From Anaeromyxobacter oryzae (GTDB lineage: Bacteria; Myxococcota; Myxococcia; Myxococcales; Anaeromyxobacteraceae): 64,000 nt of DNA. The notes beneath the pieces are model-generated. The model was not told the DNA's origin, searched no databases, and worked only from the letters and a program-made list of their open reading frames with translations. Made by a program: the position numbers and the translations under genes. The stretch spans positions 124,001 through 188,000 of the forward strand of contig NZ_AP025591.1 of the NCBI RefSeq assembly GCF_023169945.1, given 5' to 3'. The stretch's first letter is position 1; the number at the start of each line of letters is the position of its first letter. Of this stretch, positions 1 to 14,444 are shown in pieces.

Positions 1-120
1 CGCGTCTCCATCGAGAGCGCGCCCGGCGCCGGCGCGACGTTCCTCGTCGAGCTTCCGCGCGTGGCGGAGCTCGCCCCCGTGCCCCGGGCGGAGCAGCACC
101 CCGGCGCGCCGGCGCGGTGA
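1..120 (+). CDS. C-terminal end of a sensor histidine kinase (partial)
   Basis: An open frame enters from the left edge and stops with TGA at 118-120, giving 39 residues. The opening stretch (IESAPGAGATFLVELPR) has the form of the last strands of a GHKL ATPase domain, where a small G-rich turn precedes an 'ATFxVxLP' strand in histidine kinases. After it comes a short Pro/Ala tail, typical of a protein end. Only the ATP-binding C-terminus is present, so the sensor input and the phosphorylated histidine cannot be judged. The next gene starts 85 bp downstream on the same strand but looks unrelated. Confidence 0.7.
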   Translation, partial: RVSIESAPGAGATFLVELPRVAELAPVPRAEQHPGAPAR

Positions 121-205
121 TCGCGCGGACCGGGAGTGACGTCGGGTTCACGGTGCGTAGACGGGGCGTTGTGCGCGAAGGTCGCACGCCGCACCGTCTC
201 GAGAG

Positions 206-2809
206 ATGCGGCGGCCGGCAGCCCTCTCCTTCGCGCTCCTGTCCGCCACGCTGCTCGCCTGCGCGCCCTCCGGGGCGCCGTCGCACCCCGGGCACGCGGA
301 CCCACCCCCGGTCGACCCGTCACCTCCGCCACCTCCACCTCCCCCGCCACCGCCTCCACCTCCGCCCCCGCCGCCCGATACCGGCCCCACGCTCCGCACC
401 GCCTGGCCGGTCGGCCGCGCCGCAGGGTACGTGAACCCCATCCCGGCGGAGAACGCCAACGGCGGCGATTGGGGCTGGGCGGACGGGCAGGCGGGCGGCG
501 GGCACCTCGAGGCTTACGCGGATCGGGTCTCCGCGCACGCCGGCGAGACGACCCGGATCATGGCGCGCTCTGACGTGGCGCGCGGCGTGACATGGGTCCT
601 CTACCGGCTCGGCTGGTACGGCGGTGCGGGCGCGCGCGCGATCGCCTCCGGAGGCCCGGCGACGGTCGGGCCGCAGCCGCCGTGCCCGCCGGCGCCGGGG
701 ACCGGGCTCGTGCGCTGCGCGTGGCCCGCGGCGTTCACGATCCCGATCGACGGCGCGGCGGTGTCCGGCCTCCACGTGGTGAAGCTGCTCCGCGACGACG
801 GCGTCGTCGCGTTCGCGCCCGTGGTCGTCGTGGACGAGCGCCCCGCGGACCTGCTCTTCCAGGCGGCGGTCAACACGTGGCAGGCGTACAACTCCTGGGG
901 CGGGACCTCGCTGTACGACGATCCGGGCCACGTCGTGTCGGGGAGCCTCCCGCCGCTCGTCAGCTTCGACCGGCCGTACGGCGGCTCCGGCGGCCTCGGG
1001 CCGATGCTCTACTACGAGCTGCCCTTCGTCCGGTTCGCCGAGCGGAACGGCTACGACGTCTCGTACACCACCGACGTCGACGTCTCGGTGCGCGGCTGGC
1101 GCCACGTGTTCCGCGCGGGCGCGGTGGTCGTCGCGGGCCACGACGAGTACTGGTCCGGCGCGATCCGGGACACGCTCGAGGCGGTGCGCGACGCGGGCAT
1201 GCCGCTCCTCTTCTTCAGCGCGAACACCGGTTACTGGAAGATCCGCTACGACGACCTGGCGCAGGCGCCGGCGAACCCTCGCGTCATCGCCTGCTACAAG
1301 AGCACGCAGCAGGACCCGGGCGCGGATCCCGTCTCCGGCCCGGAACGCACCGGGCGCTTCCGCGACCCGCAGATCGCGCGGCCGGAGAACGGGCTCGTCG
1401 GCGCGTACTACGAATCCTGGCTCCTCCTCTCCTTCCCGCTGGTCGTCACCGACCCGTCGAGCTGGCTGTTCGCGGGGACCGGCCTCGGCGCCGGCGACAC
1501 GCTCCCGCTCGTGGTCGGCGTCGAGTACGACGTCGTCGGGGACAACGGCGCCGATCCGCCGGGGCTGCGGGTGGACGCGCGGTCGCCGGTGCTCGACGCC
1601 GAGGGGAGCCCCGGCTTCGCCGCCGCCGTCCACTACCGGGCGCCGAGCGGCGCGCTGGTGTTCGACGCGGGCAGCATCCGCTGGCCGCAGGGGCTCGACC
1701 CGTCCGACGACGCCTACGATCCGCGCGTCGAGCGGATGACCGCGAACGTGCTCCGCCAGGCGCTCGGGCTCGACGTGCCGGCCGGCGTGGGCGCCGGCGG
1801 GGTGTCACGATCCGTCTACGCCCCGCCGTCGGGGCCGTTCGCGCGCTCGGTGACGACGCGTGCGACCGGGCTCTCCGGTCCGACGGGGGTCGCGATGCTC
1901 CCCGACGGCACGCTCGCCGTCGCCGAGCCGCGGAACAACCGCATCCTCCGCGTGACGACCGCCGGGGCGATCTCCGTGCTCGCGGGCGACCTCGCGGCCT
2001 CGCGCCTGCCGCAGTTCGACGGCGTGCCGGGGCTCCAGGCGAGGTTCGATCACCCGACCAGCCTGCTCTCGATGCCGGACGGGAGCGTCCTCGTCTCGGA
2101 CACCGTGAGCGGCTGCATCCGCCGAATCGGGACCGACCCCGACCACATCGTGACCACGTTCGCGGGCGCGATGGGCCAGCCTGGCCGCGTCGACGGGTCC
2201 GCGGCGAACGCGCGGTTCTCCTTCCCGATGGGGCTCGCCTACGACGCCCTGAACCGGCGCGTGCTGGTCGCGGACTCCGCCAACGACCGCGTGCGCGCCA
2301 TCGATGCGGCGGGGAACGTGACGACGCTCGCCGGCGGCGCCGGCCGGGACGTGGACGGCCCGGGCGCGACCGCGGGCTTCGTCTACCCGACCGCGGTCGC
2401 GGCGGGGCCGGACGGGCGCGTGTACGTCGTGTCCAGCGTGACCGGGAAGGTGAAGGCGATCGGCGCCGATCCCGCCCACACCGTGATCACGCTGGCGGGC
2501 GGGGCCCTCGGCGCCGTGGACGGGCGCGGCAACCGCGCGCGGCTCGCTCCGCAGGCCGGCGCGGTGTTCACGGGTGGTCAGCTCCTCGTCTCGGATCCGG
2601 CGGGCTTCCGCGTCCGCGCCGTGCTCCCCGGGACCGGCACGACCGACACGGTGGTCTCCACGTGGGCGGGCACGGGAGCGCCGGGCGCCGTCGACGGCCC
2701 CGGGTCGACCGCCGAGCTCGGGCTCCCGGCCGGCCTCGGTCTCGGGGCGAACGGGTGCGTGTACGTCGCGGACGCGGCGAACGGGGCGATCCGGGCGTTG
2801 AACCCGTAG
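206..2809 (+). CDS. Lipoprotein with N,N-dimethylformamidase-like domain and NHL repeats
   Basis: 867 residues. The N-terminus is a lipoprotein signal with lipobox LLAC (Cys19), so the protein is probably anchored in a membrane facing the periplasm or outside. Residues 40-57 are 18 consecutive prolines, encoded by mixed Pro codons, which likely act as a rigid spacer. Roughly residues 95-520 resemble the C-terminal domain of N,N-dimethylformamidase beta subunits (motifs NTWQAYNSWGG, GHDEYWS, FFSANTGYWKIRY). From about 565 to the end there are several NHL-type beta-propeller blades with repeating 'PTGVAMLPDGTLAVAE' and 'VYVADAANGAIRALNP' patterns. NHL propellers usually bind proteins or carbohydrates. 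The amidase-like fold is not evidence of formamide hydrolysis; the substrate is unknown. Start chosen for the signal peptide. Confidence 0.8.
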   Translation: MRRPAALSFALLSATLLACAPSGAPSHPGHADPPPVDPSPPPPPPPPPPPPPPPPPPDTGPTLRTAWPVGRAAGYVNPIPAENANGGDWGWADGQAGGGHLEAYADRVSAHAGETTRIMARSDVARGVTWVLYRLGWYGGAGARAIASGGPATVGPQPPCPPAPGTGLVRCAWPAAFTIPIDGAAVSGLHVVKLLRDDGVVAFAPVVVVDERPADLLFQAAVNTWQAYNSWGGTSLYDDPGHVVSGSLPPLVSFDRPYGGSGGLGPMLYYELPFVRFAERNGYDVSYTTDVDVSVRGWRHVFRAGAVVVAGHDEYWSGAIRDTLEAVRDAGMPLLFFSANTGYWKIRYDDLAQAPANPRVIACYKSTQQDPGADPVSGPERTGRFRDPQIARPENGLVGAYYESWLLLSFPLVVTDPSSWLFAGTGLGAGDTLPLVVGVEYDVVGDNGADPPGLRVDARSPVLDAEGSPGFAAAVHYRAPSGALVFDAGSIRWPQGLDPSDDAYDPRVERMTANVLRQALGLDVPAGVGAGGVSRSVYAPPSGPFARSVTTRATGLSGPTGVAMLPDGTLAVAEPRNNRILRVTTAGAISVLAGDLAASRLPQFDGVPGLQARFDHPTSLLSMPDGSVLVSDTVSGCIRRIGTDPDHIVTTFAGAMGQPGRVDGSAANARFSFPMGLAYDALNRRVLVADSANDRVRAIDAAGNVTTLAGGAGRDVDGPGATAGFVYPTAVAAGPDGRVYVVSSVTGKVKAIGADPAHTVITLAGGALGAVDGRGNRARLAPQAGAVFTGGQLLVSDPAGFRVRAVLPGTGTTDTVVSTWAGTGAPGAVDGPGSTAELGLPAGLGLGANGCVYVADAANGAIRALNP

Positions 2810-2883
2810 CGCGGGACGGGGACGGCTTACGCGCGCCGCGAGCGCGGATCAGGCGATCCGACCGAGCGGCGGGTCGAGCGGCC

Positions 2884-2962
2884 GGCGGATGCGACCCAGG
2901 GACCGAACCAACGTGGACCGCTCCGATCTCCCGATCGCTCTAGGCCTCACGTCGCATCCGCC
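2884..2962. repeat. 12-bp perfect inverted repeat in intergenic region
   Basis: GGCGGATGCGAC (2884-2895) is repeated as its exact reverse complement at 2951-2962, with 55 bp between the arms. It lies between the lipoprotein gene and the cupin gene. It could close a long stem in a transcript or mark a dispersed repeat. No T-run follows, so a classical terminator is unlikely. Confidence 0.45.
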
Positions 2963-3061
2963 CACGCAATCGCCTCCTTGCGCCCTTCATGACGACGGTC
3001 GGCGCGTCGTTCCCGGGCTAACGGACCCTCGCAGCCACGATCCCACGAGCAGGAGAGCGCC

Positions 3062-3529
3062 ATGAACCAGCCGACCACCGCCGCCAGCGGACCCGCCGTA
3101 CACCTCGGTCAGGACGACGGGGAGGCCTTCCGCCTCGGACCGCTCGAGATCATCGTCAAGGAGAACGGCTCCGGCACGCGGATGAACCTCGCGGTGGCCG
3201 AGTTCCGCGGCACCACGTTCCGCATCCCGCCCCACGTCCACACCGAGCACGACGAGACGATCTACGTCCTCGAAGGACGGATGGGGGTGAAGCTCGGCGA
3301 GCGGACCCTCACCGCCACCGCAGGCAGCTCGTTCACGATCCCGGTCAACGTGCCCCACGCGATCTGGAACGAGAGCGGCGAGCGGGTGCGCTTCCTCAAC
3401 GTCATCGTCGCCGCGCGCTATCTCGACTACTTCCGCGAGATGGCCGCCGCGGCGACCACGGGCCTGCCACCGCCCGACGTGATCGCGAGGGTCATGGGGC
3501 ACTACGGCCTCCGGCCGGTGGAGCAGTAG
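3062..3529 (+). CDS. Small cupin-domain protein
   Basis: 155 residues with one cupin beta-barrel. Motif 1 is intact: H58, H60, E65 and G72 in the spacing HxH(x4)E(x6)G. Motif 2 is seen as a PVNVPHAIWN segment with H99. These three His and one Glu normally bind a metal (Fe, Mn, Ni or Zn). The ATG at 3062 is preceded by AGGAGAG at a good distance. Single-domain cupins of this kind range from dioxygenases and isomerases to binding proteins, and no neighbour points to a pathway, so only the fold and probable metal site can be claimed. Confidence 0.85.
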   Translation: MNQPTTAASGPAVHLGQDDGEAFRLGPLEIIVKENGSGTRMNLAVAEFRGTTFRIPPHVHTEHDETIYVLEGRMGVKLGERTLTATAGSSFTIPVNVPHAIWNESGERVRFLNVIVAARYLDYFREMAAAATTGLPPPDVIARVMGHYGLRPVEQ

Positions 3530-3576
3530 CCTCCCGGTCCCGCCTCGCCGCGATCCGTACCCGCCGCCGCCCGCGC

Positions 3577-4451
3577 TCACGGAGCCGGCTGGCACCGCGG
3601 GCAGAAGTACGTCACCCGGGCGTGGATCCCCTGCCGCGCGAACGCGACAGGAGCCCCGCACCGGCGGCAGGGCTCGCCTCCCCGTCCGTAGACGAACAGC
3701 CGCTCCCCGGGGTTCCACCGCCCCGTCGTGCGCCGGCCGGACGGCGCCCCCGCGCGGACGTTCGCGAGGAGGAGCCGCCGGGCCTCGGCGACGATGCGAT
3801 CGACGTCGACGTCCGGGAGCTCCCGGACGCGCCGCGCCGGGTGAACGCCGGCCACGAAGAGGATCTCCGACTTGAAGACGTTCCCCGCGCCCGCGACCGC
3901 GGCCTGGTCGAGGAGCGCCTCGCCGACCTCCGCGTCGGGCCGCGCCCGGAGGCGCCGCGCCGCCTCCGCCGCGTCGAAGTCCGGCGCGAGCAGGTCCGGC
4001 CCCATCCGCGTGAGGTCACGCTGGCGCGCCAGCGCGCCGCGGTCCAGCAGCTCCGCGACGGGGACGTCGAAGGCGACCGCGACGGCATCGGCGGTCTCGA
4101 CGACGATCCGCATCGCGCTCCGCGGCCGCTGCCAGCGCGCGCCCGGCCGGTACAGGTGCCAGGTCCCGTTCATGCGGAGGTGGGTGCGGAGGACGAGCGG
4201 GCCGGCCTTCGACTCCGCGGCCGCGGCGCGGCCGCCACGCTCGGGCCGAACGATGAGTGGCTGGCCCGAGAACGTCATCAGGAGGTGCTTGCCGGCGGCG
4301 GTGACGGCCTCGACGGTTCGGCCCGCGATCGGCCGGTCCACGTCGACGCGGGCGAGCTTCGGGAGCACGGTCTCGAAGCGCACCACCGTCCGCCCCGCGA
4401 GCGCGCGGTGCAGCGTGGCCGCCGTGCGGTGGAGAGTGTCGCCCTCCGGCA

Positions 4452-4452
<1 letters not shown>
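3577..4452 (-). CDS. nei: Nei/Fpg-family DNA glycosylase (endonuclease VIII type)
   Basis: 291 residues. After Met removal the N-terminus is Pro2-Glu3 (PEGDTLHR), the catalytic Pro nucleophile and Glu of Fpg/Nei glycosylases; the EGDTLHR form is typical of Nei rather than Fpg. An H2TH region (AGAGNVFKSEILF) precedes a C-terminal zinc finger with C262, C265, C284 and C287. The enzyme should excise oxidised bases and cut the abasic site by beta/delta elimination. The ATG overlaps the TGA of the upstream lhr gene (TGATG), so the two are translationally coupled. Pairing of lhr and nei is also known in mycobacteria, which supports a shared DNA-repair role. Confidence 0.92.
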
Positions 4453-9074
<4,622 letters not shown>

Positions 9075-9133
9075 CCGCCTGTTGTAACGCAGGGCGCCGA
9101 CGGAGGCAGGGTGGTGTACCCGAACGATCACCA

Positions 9134-9979
9134 CTATCTCAGCGCGATCTCCGGGCGCTCCACGGCAACGGTCATGCTCCCGACCCGCGCCACGACCCGC
9201 AGCTCTACCTTCGCGCCCTGGAGCCCGGCGAGCAGCGCCCCGCCCTCCGCATCCAGCTGCGCACCGCCAGCGCGCGACCGCTCCCGGACCGCCACCCGAG
9301 GCGGCTCCGTCCACGCCGGCGCTGGAGCCGGGGACGCAGGGGCCGGCGGCGGCCCCACCGAGACGGCTTCCGCCACCACCGGCGTCGCCCCCGCCGCAGC
9401 CGGCGGCACCGCGATCAGCGGGGCCTGCGCCGCAACCACAGGCTCCTCCACGATCCTCTGCCCCGCCGCCACCACGGGCGCGATCGGCGCCCGCGCAGGC
9501 TCCTCCGGCGCCGCGGGCGGCGGCACCGCATCTGCCCGCGCGCTCCGCTCCACCGCGGCGGCCGCCGACGCACGCCGCACCGCATCCAGCACCTGCCGCT
9601 GCGTCGCCGTCGGACGGCGCAGCGGCGGCGGCTCCTCGACGGCCACCCTCGGCACCCGCGCCGGCTCCGGAGCGACCGCCGCCGCCGGGGGCACCGGCTG
9701 CGCCGCGACGGCCGGCCCCGCGCTCGCGCCCTCCGTGGGCTCGACCACCCGCACCGGCGGCGCCGCGTCGAGCGACATCGCCGTCGCCGGCAGGTCCCGA
9801 ACGAGCGACGGCGACACCTGCGTCGTGCCGCGCGCCGCCTTCCGCGGAAGCAGCCCCGCCTCCGCACGGGCCTTGTTGTAGGCGGACCACTCGGACGGCT
9901 TCCGGCTCGACGGGGCGGTGGGCGCGGGCGAGAGCCTCGCGGCGAGGGCGAGGGACAGCACCAGGGTGGTGACGGACAT
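9134..9979 (-). CDS. Secreted Ala/Pro-rich protein of unknown function
   Basis: 281 residues from an ATG at 9979 that opens a short hydrophobic signal-like segment (MSVTTLVLSLALAARLSP). Then comes a compact, less biased stretch (SEWSAYNKARAEAGLLPRK) followed by a long Ala/Pro/Val-rich region and a C-terminal strand-like end (KVELRVVARVGSMTVAVERP). No catalytic motif is seen. The frame remains open upstream to 10078 but those residues look like shadow translation of GC-rich DNA. No clear ribosome binding site precedes the chosen start, so the start is uncertain. It sits 59 bp upstream of lhr on the same strand. Confidence 0.6.
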   Translation of the reverse strand: MSVTTLVLSLALAARLSPAPTAPSSRKPSEWSAYNKARAEAGLLPRKAARGTTQVSPSLVRDLPATAMSLDAAPPVRVVEPTEGASAGPAVAAQPVPPAAAVAPEPARVPRVAVEEPPPLRRPTATQRQVLDAVRRASAAAAVERSARADAVPPPAAPEEPARAPIAPVVAAGQRIVEEPVVAAQAPLIAVPPAAAGATPVVAEAVSVGPPPAPASPAPAPAWTEPPRVAVRERSRAGGAQLDAEGGALLAGLQGAKVELRVVARVGSMTVAVERPEIALR

Positions 9980-10163
9980 GGGGGCGGGCGCCGGCGGGGG
10001 AGAGCACCGGCCCCGCGACGTTGCACCCCCGGCGCACGGGCGGGGAGCCCCCGGGCATGCGCCGGCCCGTCGTGGCACGGGGGGGACCCCTCACGCGCGC
10101 GGCGGGGAAGGGAGGAGTGCTTCGGCTGTCGGTCGAGCACCGGTGAACGGCTCACGCAAAATC

Positions 10164-10360
10164 GGGACACGGGACACGGGACACGGGACACGGGTCACGG
10201 GTCACGGGTCACGGAGAACGGGTTCGGCAACGGAGAACGGTAACGGCAACGGGAACGGCACGCGTCTCTAGCCTTCTTGCCCGTTACCGTTACCGTTGCC
10301 GTTTCCGTCACCGTCATTCGTTCCCGTGTCCCGCTTCCCGTGGCCCGTGGCCCCCGGCCC
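10164..10360. repeat. Tandem-repeat arms forming a large imperfect inverted repeat
   Basis: The left arm begins with seven heptamers: four GGGACAC then three GGGTCAC (10164-10212). Next come runs of ACGG and AACGG units (GAACGGTAACGGCAACGGG, up to about 10261). After a short spacer centred near 10270 the right arm has the complementary units (CCGTTACCGTTACCGTTGCC, from 10280) and then CCCGTGTCCCG. The two arms are therefore inverted copies of the same simple repeats and could extrude a cruciform or fold in RNA. Confidence 0.75.
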
Positions 10361-10393
10361 GTCCCCCGGCCCGTCCCCCGGCCCGTCCCCCGG
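10351..10393. repeat. 12-bp tandem repeat, about 3.6 copies
   Basis: The unit CCCCCGGCCCGT occurs at 10351, 10363 and 10375, followed by a partial copy. It immediately follows the larger inverted repeat and precedes the oxidoreductase start. If translated in the oxidoreductase frame it gives a Pro-Gly-Pro-Ser run, one reason for preferring the downstream GTG start. Confidence 0.8.
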
Positions 10394-10460
10394 ACCCGCC
10401 CCGCCCCCCCTCCTCGACCCCGCCTTGCGCGCCGCCTCCGGCCCTCCTAGGCAAGCAGCC

Positions 10461-12077
10461 GTGCAGGCGTGGGACCTCGCGATCGTCGGCGGCGGACACA
10501 ACGGCCTCGTCACGGCGGCGTACGCGGCCCGCGGCGGGCTCCGCACCATCGTGCTCGAGGCGCGCGACCGCGTGGGGGGCGCGTGCGTCACCGAGGAGCC
10601 CTGGCCCGGGTTCAAGGTCTCCACGGCCGCGTACGTGGTGAGCCTGTTCCGACCGGAGATCGTGCGCGACCTCGACCTCGCGCGGCACGGCTACGTCGTG
10701 CTCCCCCGGAGCCCGTCGTCGTTCACGCCGCTCCCGGACGGCCGGTCGCTCCTCCTCGGGCCGGATCCCGCGCTGAACCGCCGCGAGATCGCGCGCCTCT
10801 CCGCGCGGGACGCGGAGCGGTTCCCCGCCTACGAGGCGATGCTCGACCGGATCGCACGAGTCGTCGAGCCGACCCTGCTCGAGACGCCCCCCGATCCGTT
10901 CTCGCGGCGCCCCCGCGACCTGCTCCGGCTGGCACGGCTCGGCTGGAGCCTCCTCCGCCTCGGCCCGGACGGCCCGCGCGCGATCGAGCTCCTCGTCGGA
11001 GCCGCGCGCCCCGTCCTCGACCGCTGGTTCGAGTCCGACGCCCTCAAGGCGACGCTCGCGACGGACGCGATCATCGGGGCATTGGCGTCGCCGTCCACGC
11101 CGGGGACGGCGTACGTCCTCTTCCACCACGTCATGGGCGAGGTGAACGGCGTCCGCGGCGTCTGGGGCTACGTGCGCGGCGGCATGGGCGCGCTCTCGGA
11201 GGCGCTCGCGGCCGTGGCGCGCGCGGCCGGCGCGGAGATCCGGACGGGCGCGCCGGTCGCGCGGATCCGCGTCCGGGAGGGGAAGGCGGACGGCGTGATC
11301 CTGGCGGACGGCTCCGAGCTGGACGCGCGGCGCGTCGCCTCGAGCGCCGACGCGCGCCGCACGCTCCTCGACCTCGCCGGCCCCGCCCACCTGCCGGAGG
11401 GCGTCGCCGATGCCATCCGCGCCCTCGACTTCTCGAGCGCGTCGCTCAAGGTGAACCTCGCGCTGTCGGAGCTGCCGAGCTTCGGCGCCCTCCCCGGTCA
11501 CGCGCCGGGTCCCCAGCATCGCGGGACGATCCATGTCGCGCCGTCGCTCGACTACCTGGAGCGCGCGTTCGCCGACGCCGCGCGCGGGCGGCCCTCGGAG
11601 GAGCCGGTCATCGAGTGCACGATCCCGTCGGTGGTCGACCCGACGGTCGCGCCGCCGGGGCGCCACGTCATGTCGATGTTCGTGCAGTACGCGCCGTACC
11701 GCCTCGCCGAGGGGACCTGGGACGCGCGGAAGGAGGCGTTCGCCGACCGGTGCGTCGAGCTGGTGGATCGGGTCGCCCCCGGGTTCCCCGCCTCGGTGCT
11801 GCACCGCGAGGTGCTCTCGCCGCTCGACCTCGAGCGGCGGTTCGGGCTCACCGGCGGAAACATCTTCCAGGGAGCCATGACGCCCCAGCAGCTCTTCTTC
11901 CTGCGGCCGCTGCCGGGGTACGCCGACTACCGCACCCCGGTGCGCGACCTGTACCTCTGCGGCGCCGCCACGCACCCCGGCGGCGGAGTCATGGGCGCGT
12001 GCGGCCGGAACGCCGCACGGGAGATCCTGCGGGACGCACGGCGCGGCTGGCCCGAGCGGCGGGGTCACGCACGGTAG
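10461..12077 (+). CDS. FAD-dependent oxidoreductase of the phytoene desaturase-like family
   Basis: 538 residues from GTG at 10461. A Rossmann dinucleotide-binding motif is at the very start ([19 protein letters not shown]), followed by an acidic strand end ([16 protein letters not shown]). The C-terminal FAD motif is seen as [19 protein letters not shown]. This arrangement matches the carotenoid desaturase-like/PYROXD2 group of flavin amine-oxidase-fold enzymes. No other carotenoid genes are nearby, so the substrate is open. The open frame extends to 10296, but that part is only the simple repeats upstream. Confidence 0.85.
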   Translation: MQAWDLAIVGGGHNGLVTAAYAARGGLRTIVLEARDRVGGACVTEEPWPGFKVSTAAYVVSLFRPEIVRDLDLARHGYVVLPRSPSSFTPLPDGRSLLLGPDPALNRREIARLSARDAERFPAYEAMLDRIARVVEPTLLETPPDPFSRRPRDLLRLARLGWSLLRLGPDGPRAIELLVGAARPVLDRWFESDALKATLATDAIIGALASPSTPGTAYVLFHHVMGEVNGVRGVWGYVRGGMGALSEALAAVARAAGAEIRTGAPVARIRVREGKADGVILADGSELDARRVASSADARRTLLDLAGPAHLPEGVADAIRALDFSSASLKVNLALSELPSFGALPGHAPGPQHRGTIHVAPSLDYLERAFADAARGRPSEEPVIECTIPSVVDPTVAPPGRHVMSMFVQYAPYRLAEGTWDARKEAFADRCVELVDRVAPGFPASVLHREVLSPLDLERRFGLTGGNIFQGAMTPQQLFFLRPLPGYADYRTPVRDLYLCGAATHPGGGVMGACGRNAAREILRDARRGWPERRGHAR

Positions 12078-12181
12078 ACTCCAGCCCGGCGACCGGATCC
12101 CCGCCCGGGAAACCGGCGCGAGGGCCTCTTCCGGGTTACAAGGAGGGCGCCGTTCGTCCTCCAACCGACCGAGGTCGCCCG

Positions 12182-13375
12182 ATGACGCGCGCCTTCCAGG
12201 AACACCTCCGGACGCAGCTCGCCCAGCTCGACGCCGAGGGGCTCGTGAAGCGGGAGCGGGTGATCACGAGCCCGCAGGGCGCGTGGGTCGAGGCCGACGG
12301 CAGACGCGTGGTGAACCTCTGCGCGAACAACTATCTCGGGCTCGCGGGGCGGCCGGAGCTCGTCGAGGCGGGCCGGGAGGCGCTCCCCCGCTACGGCTTC
12401 GGGATGTCGTCCGTCCGCTTCATCTGCGGGACCCAGGACGTGCACAAGGAGCTCGAGGGGCGGCTCGCGCGCTTCCTCGGGTTCGAGGACGCCATCCTGT
12501 TCTCTTCCTGCTTCGACGCGAACGGCGGCGTCTTCGAGGCGCTCCTCGGCGAGGAGGACGCCGTGATCTCCGACGCGCTGAACCACGCGTCGATCATCGA
12601 CGGCATCCGGCTCTGCAAGGCGCGCCGGTACCGGTACGCCAACGGCGACATGGCGGACCTCGCCGCGCGGCTCGCCGAGGCGGACGCGGCAGGGGCGCGC
12701 TTCAAGCTCGTCGTCACCGACGGCGTGTTCTCGATGGACGGCTACTTCGCGAAGCTGCCGGAGATCTGCGCCCTCGCGGAGCGGCACGGCGCGCTCGTGA
12801 TGGTGGACGACAGCCACGCGGTCGGGTTCGTCGGCGAGAAGGGCCGCGGCACCCCCGAGCACCACGGCGTGATGGGCCGCGTGCACCTCGTGACAGGCAC
12901 GCTCGGGAAGGCGCTCGGCGGCGCGGCGGGCGGCTACGTGGCCGCGTCGCGCGAGGTCGTCGAGTGGCTCCGGCAGAAGGCGCGGCCGTACCTCTTCTCG
13001 AACACCCTCCCGCCGGTGATCGCGGCCGTGTCGCTGACGGTGCTCGACATGCTCGAGCAGGGCGACGAGCTCCGCCGCCGGCTGCGGGACAACGCCCGGC
13101 ACTTCCGGACCGAGATGACGAAGCTCGGGTTCGAGCTGCTCCCGGGCGAGCACCCGATCGTGCCCGTCATGCTCCACGAGGCCCCGCTCGCGCAGGAGTT
13201 CGCGCGGCGGCTCCTCGAGGAGCGCGTCTACGCCGTCGGCTTCTTCTTCCCCGTCGTCCCGCGCGGCCAGGCGCGCATCCGCACGCAGATGAGCGCGGCG
13301 CACTCGCGCGAGGACCTGGACCTCGCGGTCGCCGCGTTCGCGAAGGTCGGCCGGGACCTCGGCGTCATCCGCTGA
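12182..13375 (+). CDS. kbl: 2-amino-3-ketobutyrate CoA ligase (glycine C-acetyltransferase)
   Basis: 397 residues, the same length as known Kbl proteins. It is an alpha-oxoamine synthase family PLP enzyme: the segment [17 protein letters not shown] carries the Asp/His that hold PLP, and [15 protein letters not shown] contains the Schiff-base lysine. It cleaves 2-amino-3-ketobutyrate with CoA to glycine and acetyl-CoA. The threonine dehydrogenase gene follows 36 bp downstream, completing the two-step threonine degradation pathway, so the specific Kbl assignment is safer than for an isolated family member. Confidence 0.95.
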   Translation: MTRAFQEHLRTQLAQLDAEGLVKRERVITSPQGAWVEADGRRVVNLCANNYLGLAGRPELVEAGREALPRYGFGMSSVRFICGTQDVHKELEGRLARFLGFEDAILFSSCFDANGGVFEALLGEEDAVISDALNHASIIDGIRLCKARRYRYANGDMADLAARLAEADAAGARFKLVVTDGVFSMDGYFAKLPEICALAERHGALVMVDDSHAVGFVGEKGRGTPEHHGVMGRVHLVTGTLGKALGGAAGGYVAASREVVEWLRQKARPYLFSNTLPPVIAAVSLTVLDMLEQGDELRRRLRDNARHFRTEMTKLGFELLPGEHPIVPVMLHEAPLAQEFARRLLEERVYAVGFFFPVVPRGQARIRTQMSAAHSREDLDLAVAAFAKVGRDLGVIR

Positions 13376-13411
13376 TCCCTCCTCCCCTGCCCGCACACCC
13401 GGAGCCGCGCC

Positions 13412-14443
13412 ATGAAGGCCCTCGTCAAGTCGAAGCCCCAGGAAGGCATCTGGATGGTGAAGGACGCGCCCGCGCCGGAGGTCGGCGTCCACGACGTGAT
13501 GATCCGCGTCGTGAAGAGCGCGATCTGCGGCACGGACGTGCACATCTACAACTGGGACGCGTGGAGCCAGAAGACCATCCCGGTGCCCATGATCGTCGGC
13601 CACGAGTACGTCGGCCGCGTCGAGCGGGTCGGCGACGAGGTGGAGGCGTTCAAGCCTGGCGACCGCGTCTCCGGCGAGGGCCACGTGACCTGCGGCTTCT
13701 GTCGGAACTGCCGCGCGGGGCGGCGCCACCTCTGCCGGCACAGCGTCGGCGTCGGCGTCCAGCGCCCCGGCTCCTTCGCCGAGTACGTCGTCATCCCCGC
13801 GGTGAACGTCTACCGGATCCCGGACGACATCCCGGACGACGTGGCCGCGATCTTCGACCCGTTCGGCAACGCCGCGCACACCGCCCTGTCCTTCGACCTC
13901 GTCGGCGAGGACGTCCTCGTCACCGGCGCGGGCCCCATCGGCTGCATGGCGGCGGCGATCGCGCGCCACGTCGGGGCGCGGCACGTGGTGGTGACGGACG
14001 TGAACGACTACCGGCTCGGGCTCGCCGCGAAGCTCGGCGCCTCCCGAACCGTCAACGTCGCCCGCGAGGACCTCCGCGGCGTCATGAAGGACCTCGGGAT
14101 GAAGGAGGGCTTCGACGTCGGCCTGGAGATGAGCGGGAACGGCCGCGCGTTCCGGCAGCTCATCGACGTGATGAACCACGGCGGCCGCGTCGCGCTCCTC
14201 GGGATCATGCCCGGGGAGGAGGCGATCGACTGGAGCCAGGTCGTCTTCAAGGGGCTCGTGCTGAAGGGCATCTACGGGCGGGAGATGTTCGAGACCTGGT
14301 ACAAGATGGTCGCGATGCTGCAGAGCGGGCTCGACATCTCCGCCGCCATCACCCACCGCTTCCCGATCGACGAGTTCCAGCGCGGCTTCGACGTGATGCG
14401 GAGCGGGCAGTCCGGGAAGGTGATCCTGGACTGGGAGGCGTGA
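13412..14443 (+). CDS. tdh: L-threonine 3-dehydrogenase
   Basis: 343 residues, a zinc medium-chain dehydrogenase. Catalytic zinc residues are seen at C39 (AICGTD) and in GHEYVGRV. The structural zinc lobe has the Cys cluster in [19 protein letters not shown]. The NAD-binding Rossmann motif follows ([15 protein letters not shown]). It oxidises L-threonine to 2-amino-3-ketobutyrate, which Kbl from the preceding gene then splits. The 36-bp spacing indicates a kbl-tdh operon. Confidence 0.96.
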   Translation: MKALVKSKPQEGIWMVKDAPAPEVGVHDVMIRVVKSAICGTDVHIYNWDAWSQKTIPVPMIVGHEYVGRVERVGDEVEAFKPGDRVSGEGHVTCGFCRNCRAGRRHLCRHSVGVGVQRPGSFAEYVVIPAVNVYRIPDDIPDDVAAIFDPFGNAAHTALSFDLVGEDVLVTGAGPIGCMAAAIARHVGARHVVVTDVNDYRLGLAAKLGASRTVNVAREDLRGVMKDLGMKEGFDVGLEMSGNGRAFRQLIDVMNHGGRVALLGIMPGEEAIDWSQVVFKGLVLKGIYGREMFETWYKMVAMLQSGLDISAAITHRFPIDEFQRGFDVMRSGQSGKVILDWEA

Positions 14444-14444
14444 G

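Larger units (their letters stand above)
9980..10460. other. Divergent intergenic region, mostly low-complexity repeats
   Basis: 481 bp between the divergently transcribed secreted protein gene (minus) and the oxidoreductase gene (plus). Roughly the right half is occupied by short tandem repeats and their reverse complements, listed separately. No promoter could be assigned with confidence; any promoters of both genes must lie in or beside these repeats. Confidence 0.6.

Noticed and set aside
320..1633. Long open frame on the minus strand opposite the lipoprotein gene
   Set aside because: It is a shadow of the GC-rich codon bias: Arg/Ala/Gly/Pro-rich with no motifs, while the plus strand has a signal peptide and clear domains.
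10164..10212. Heptamer array as a CRISPR
   Set aside because: The units are adjoining 7-mers without spacers, so this is a simple tandem repeat.
10296..10460. N-terminal extension of the FAD oxidoreductase
   Set aside because: It only translates tandem repeats (Pro-Gly-Pro-Ser); the FAD-binding motif begins directly after the GTG at 10461.
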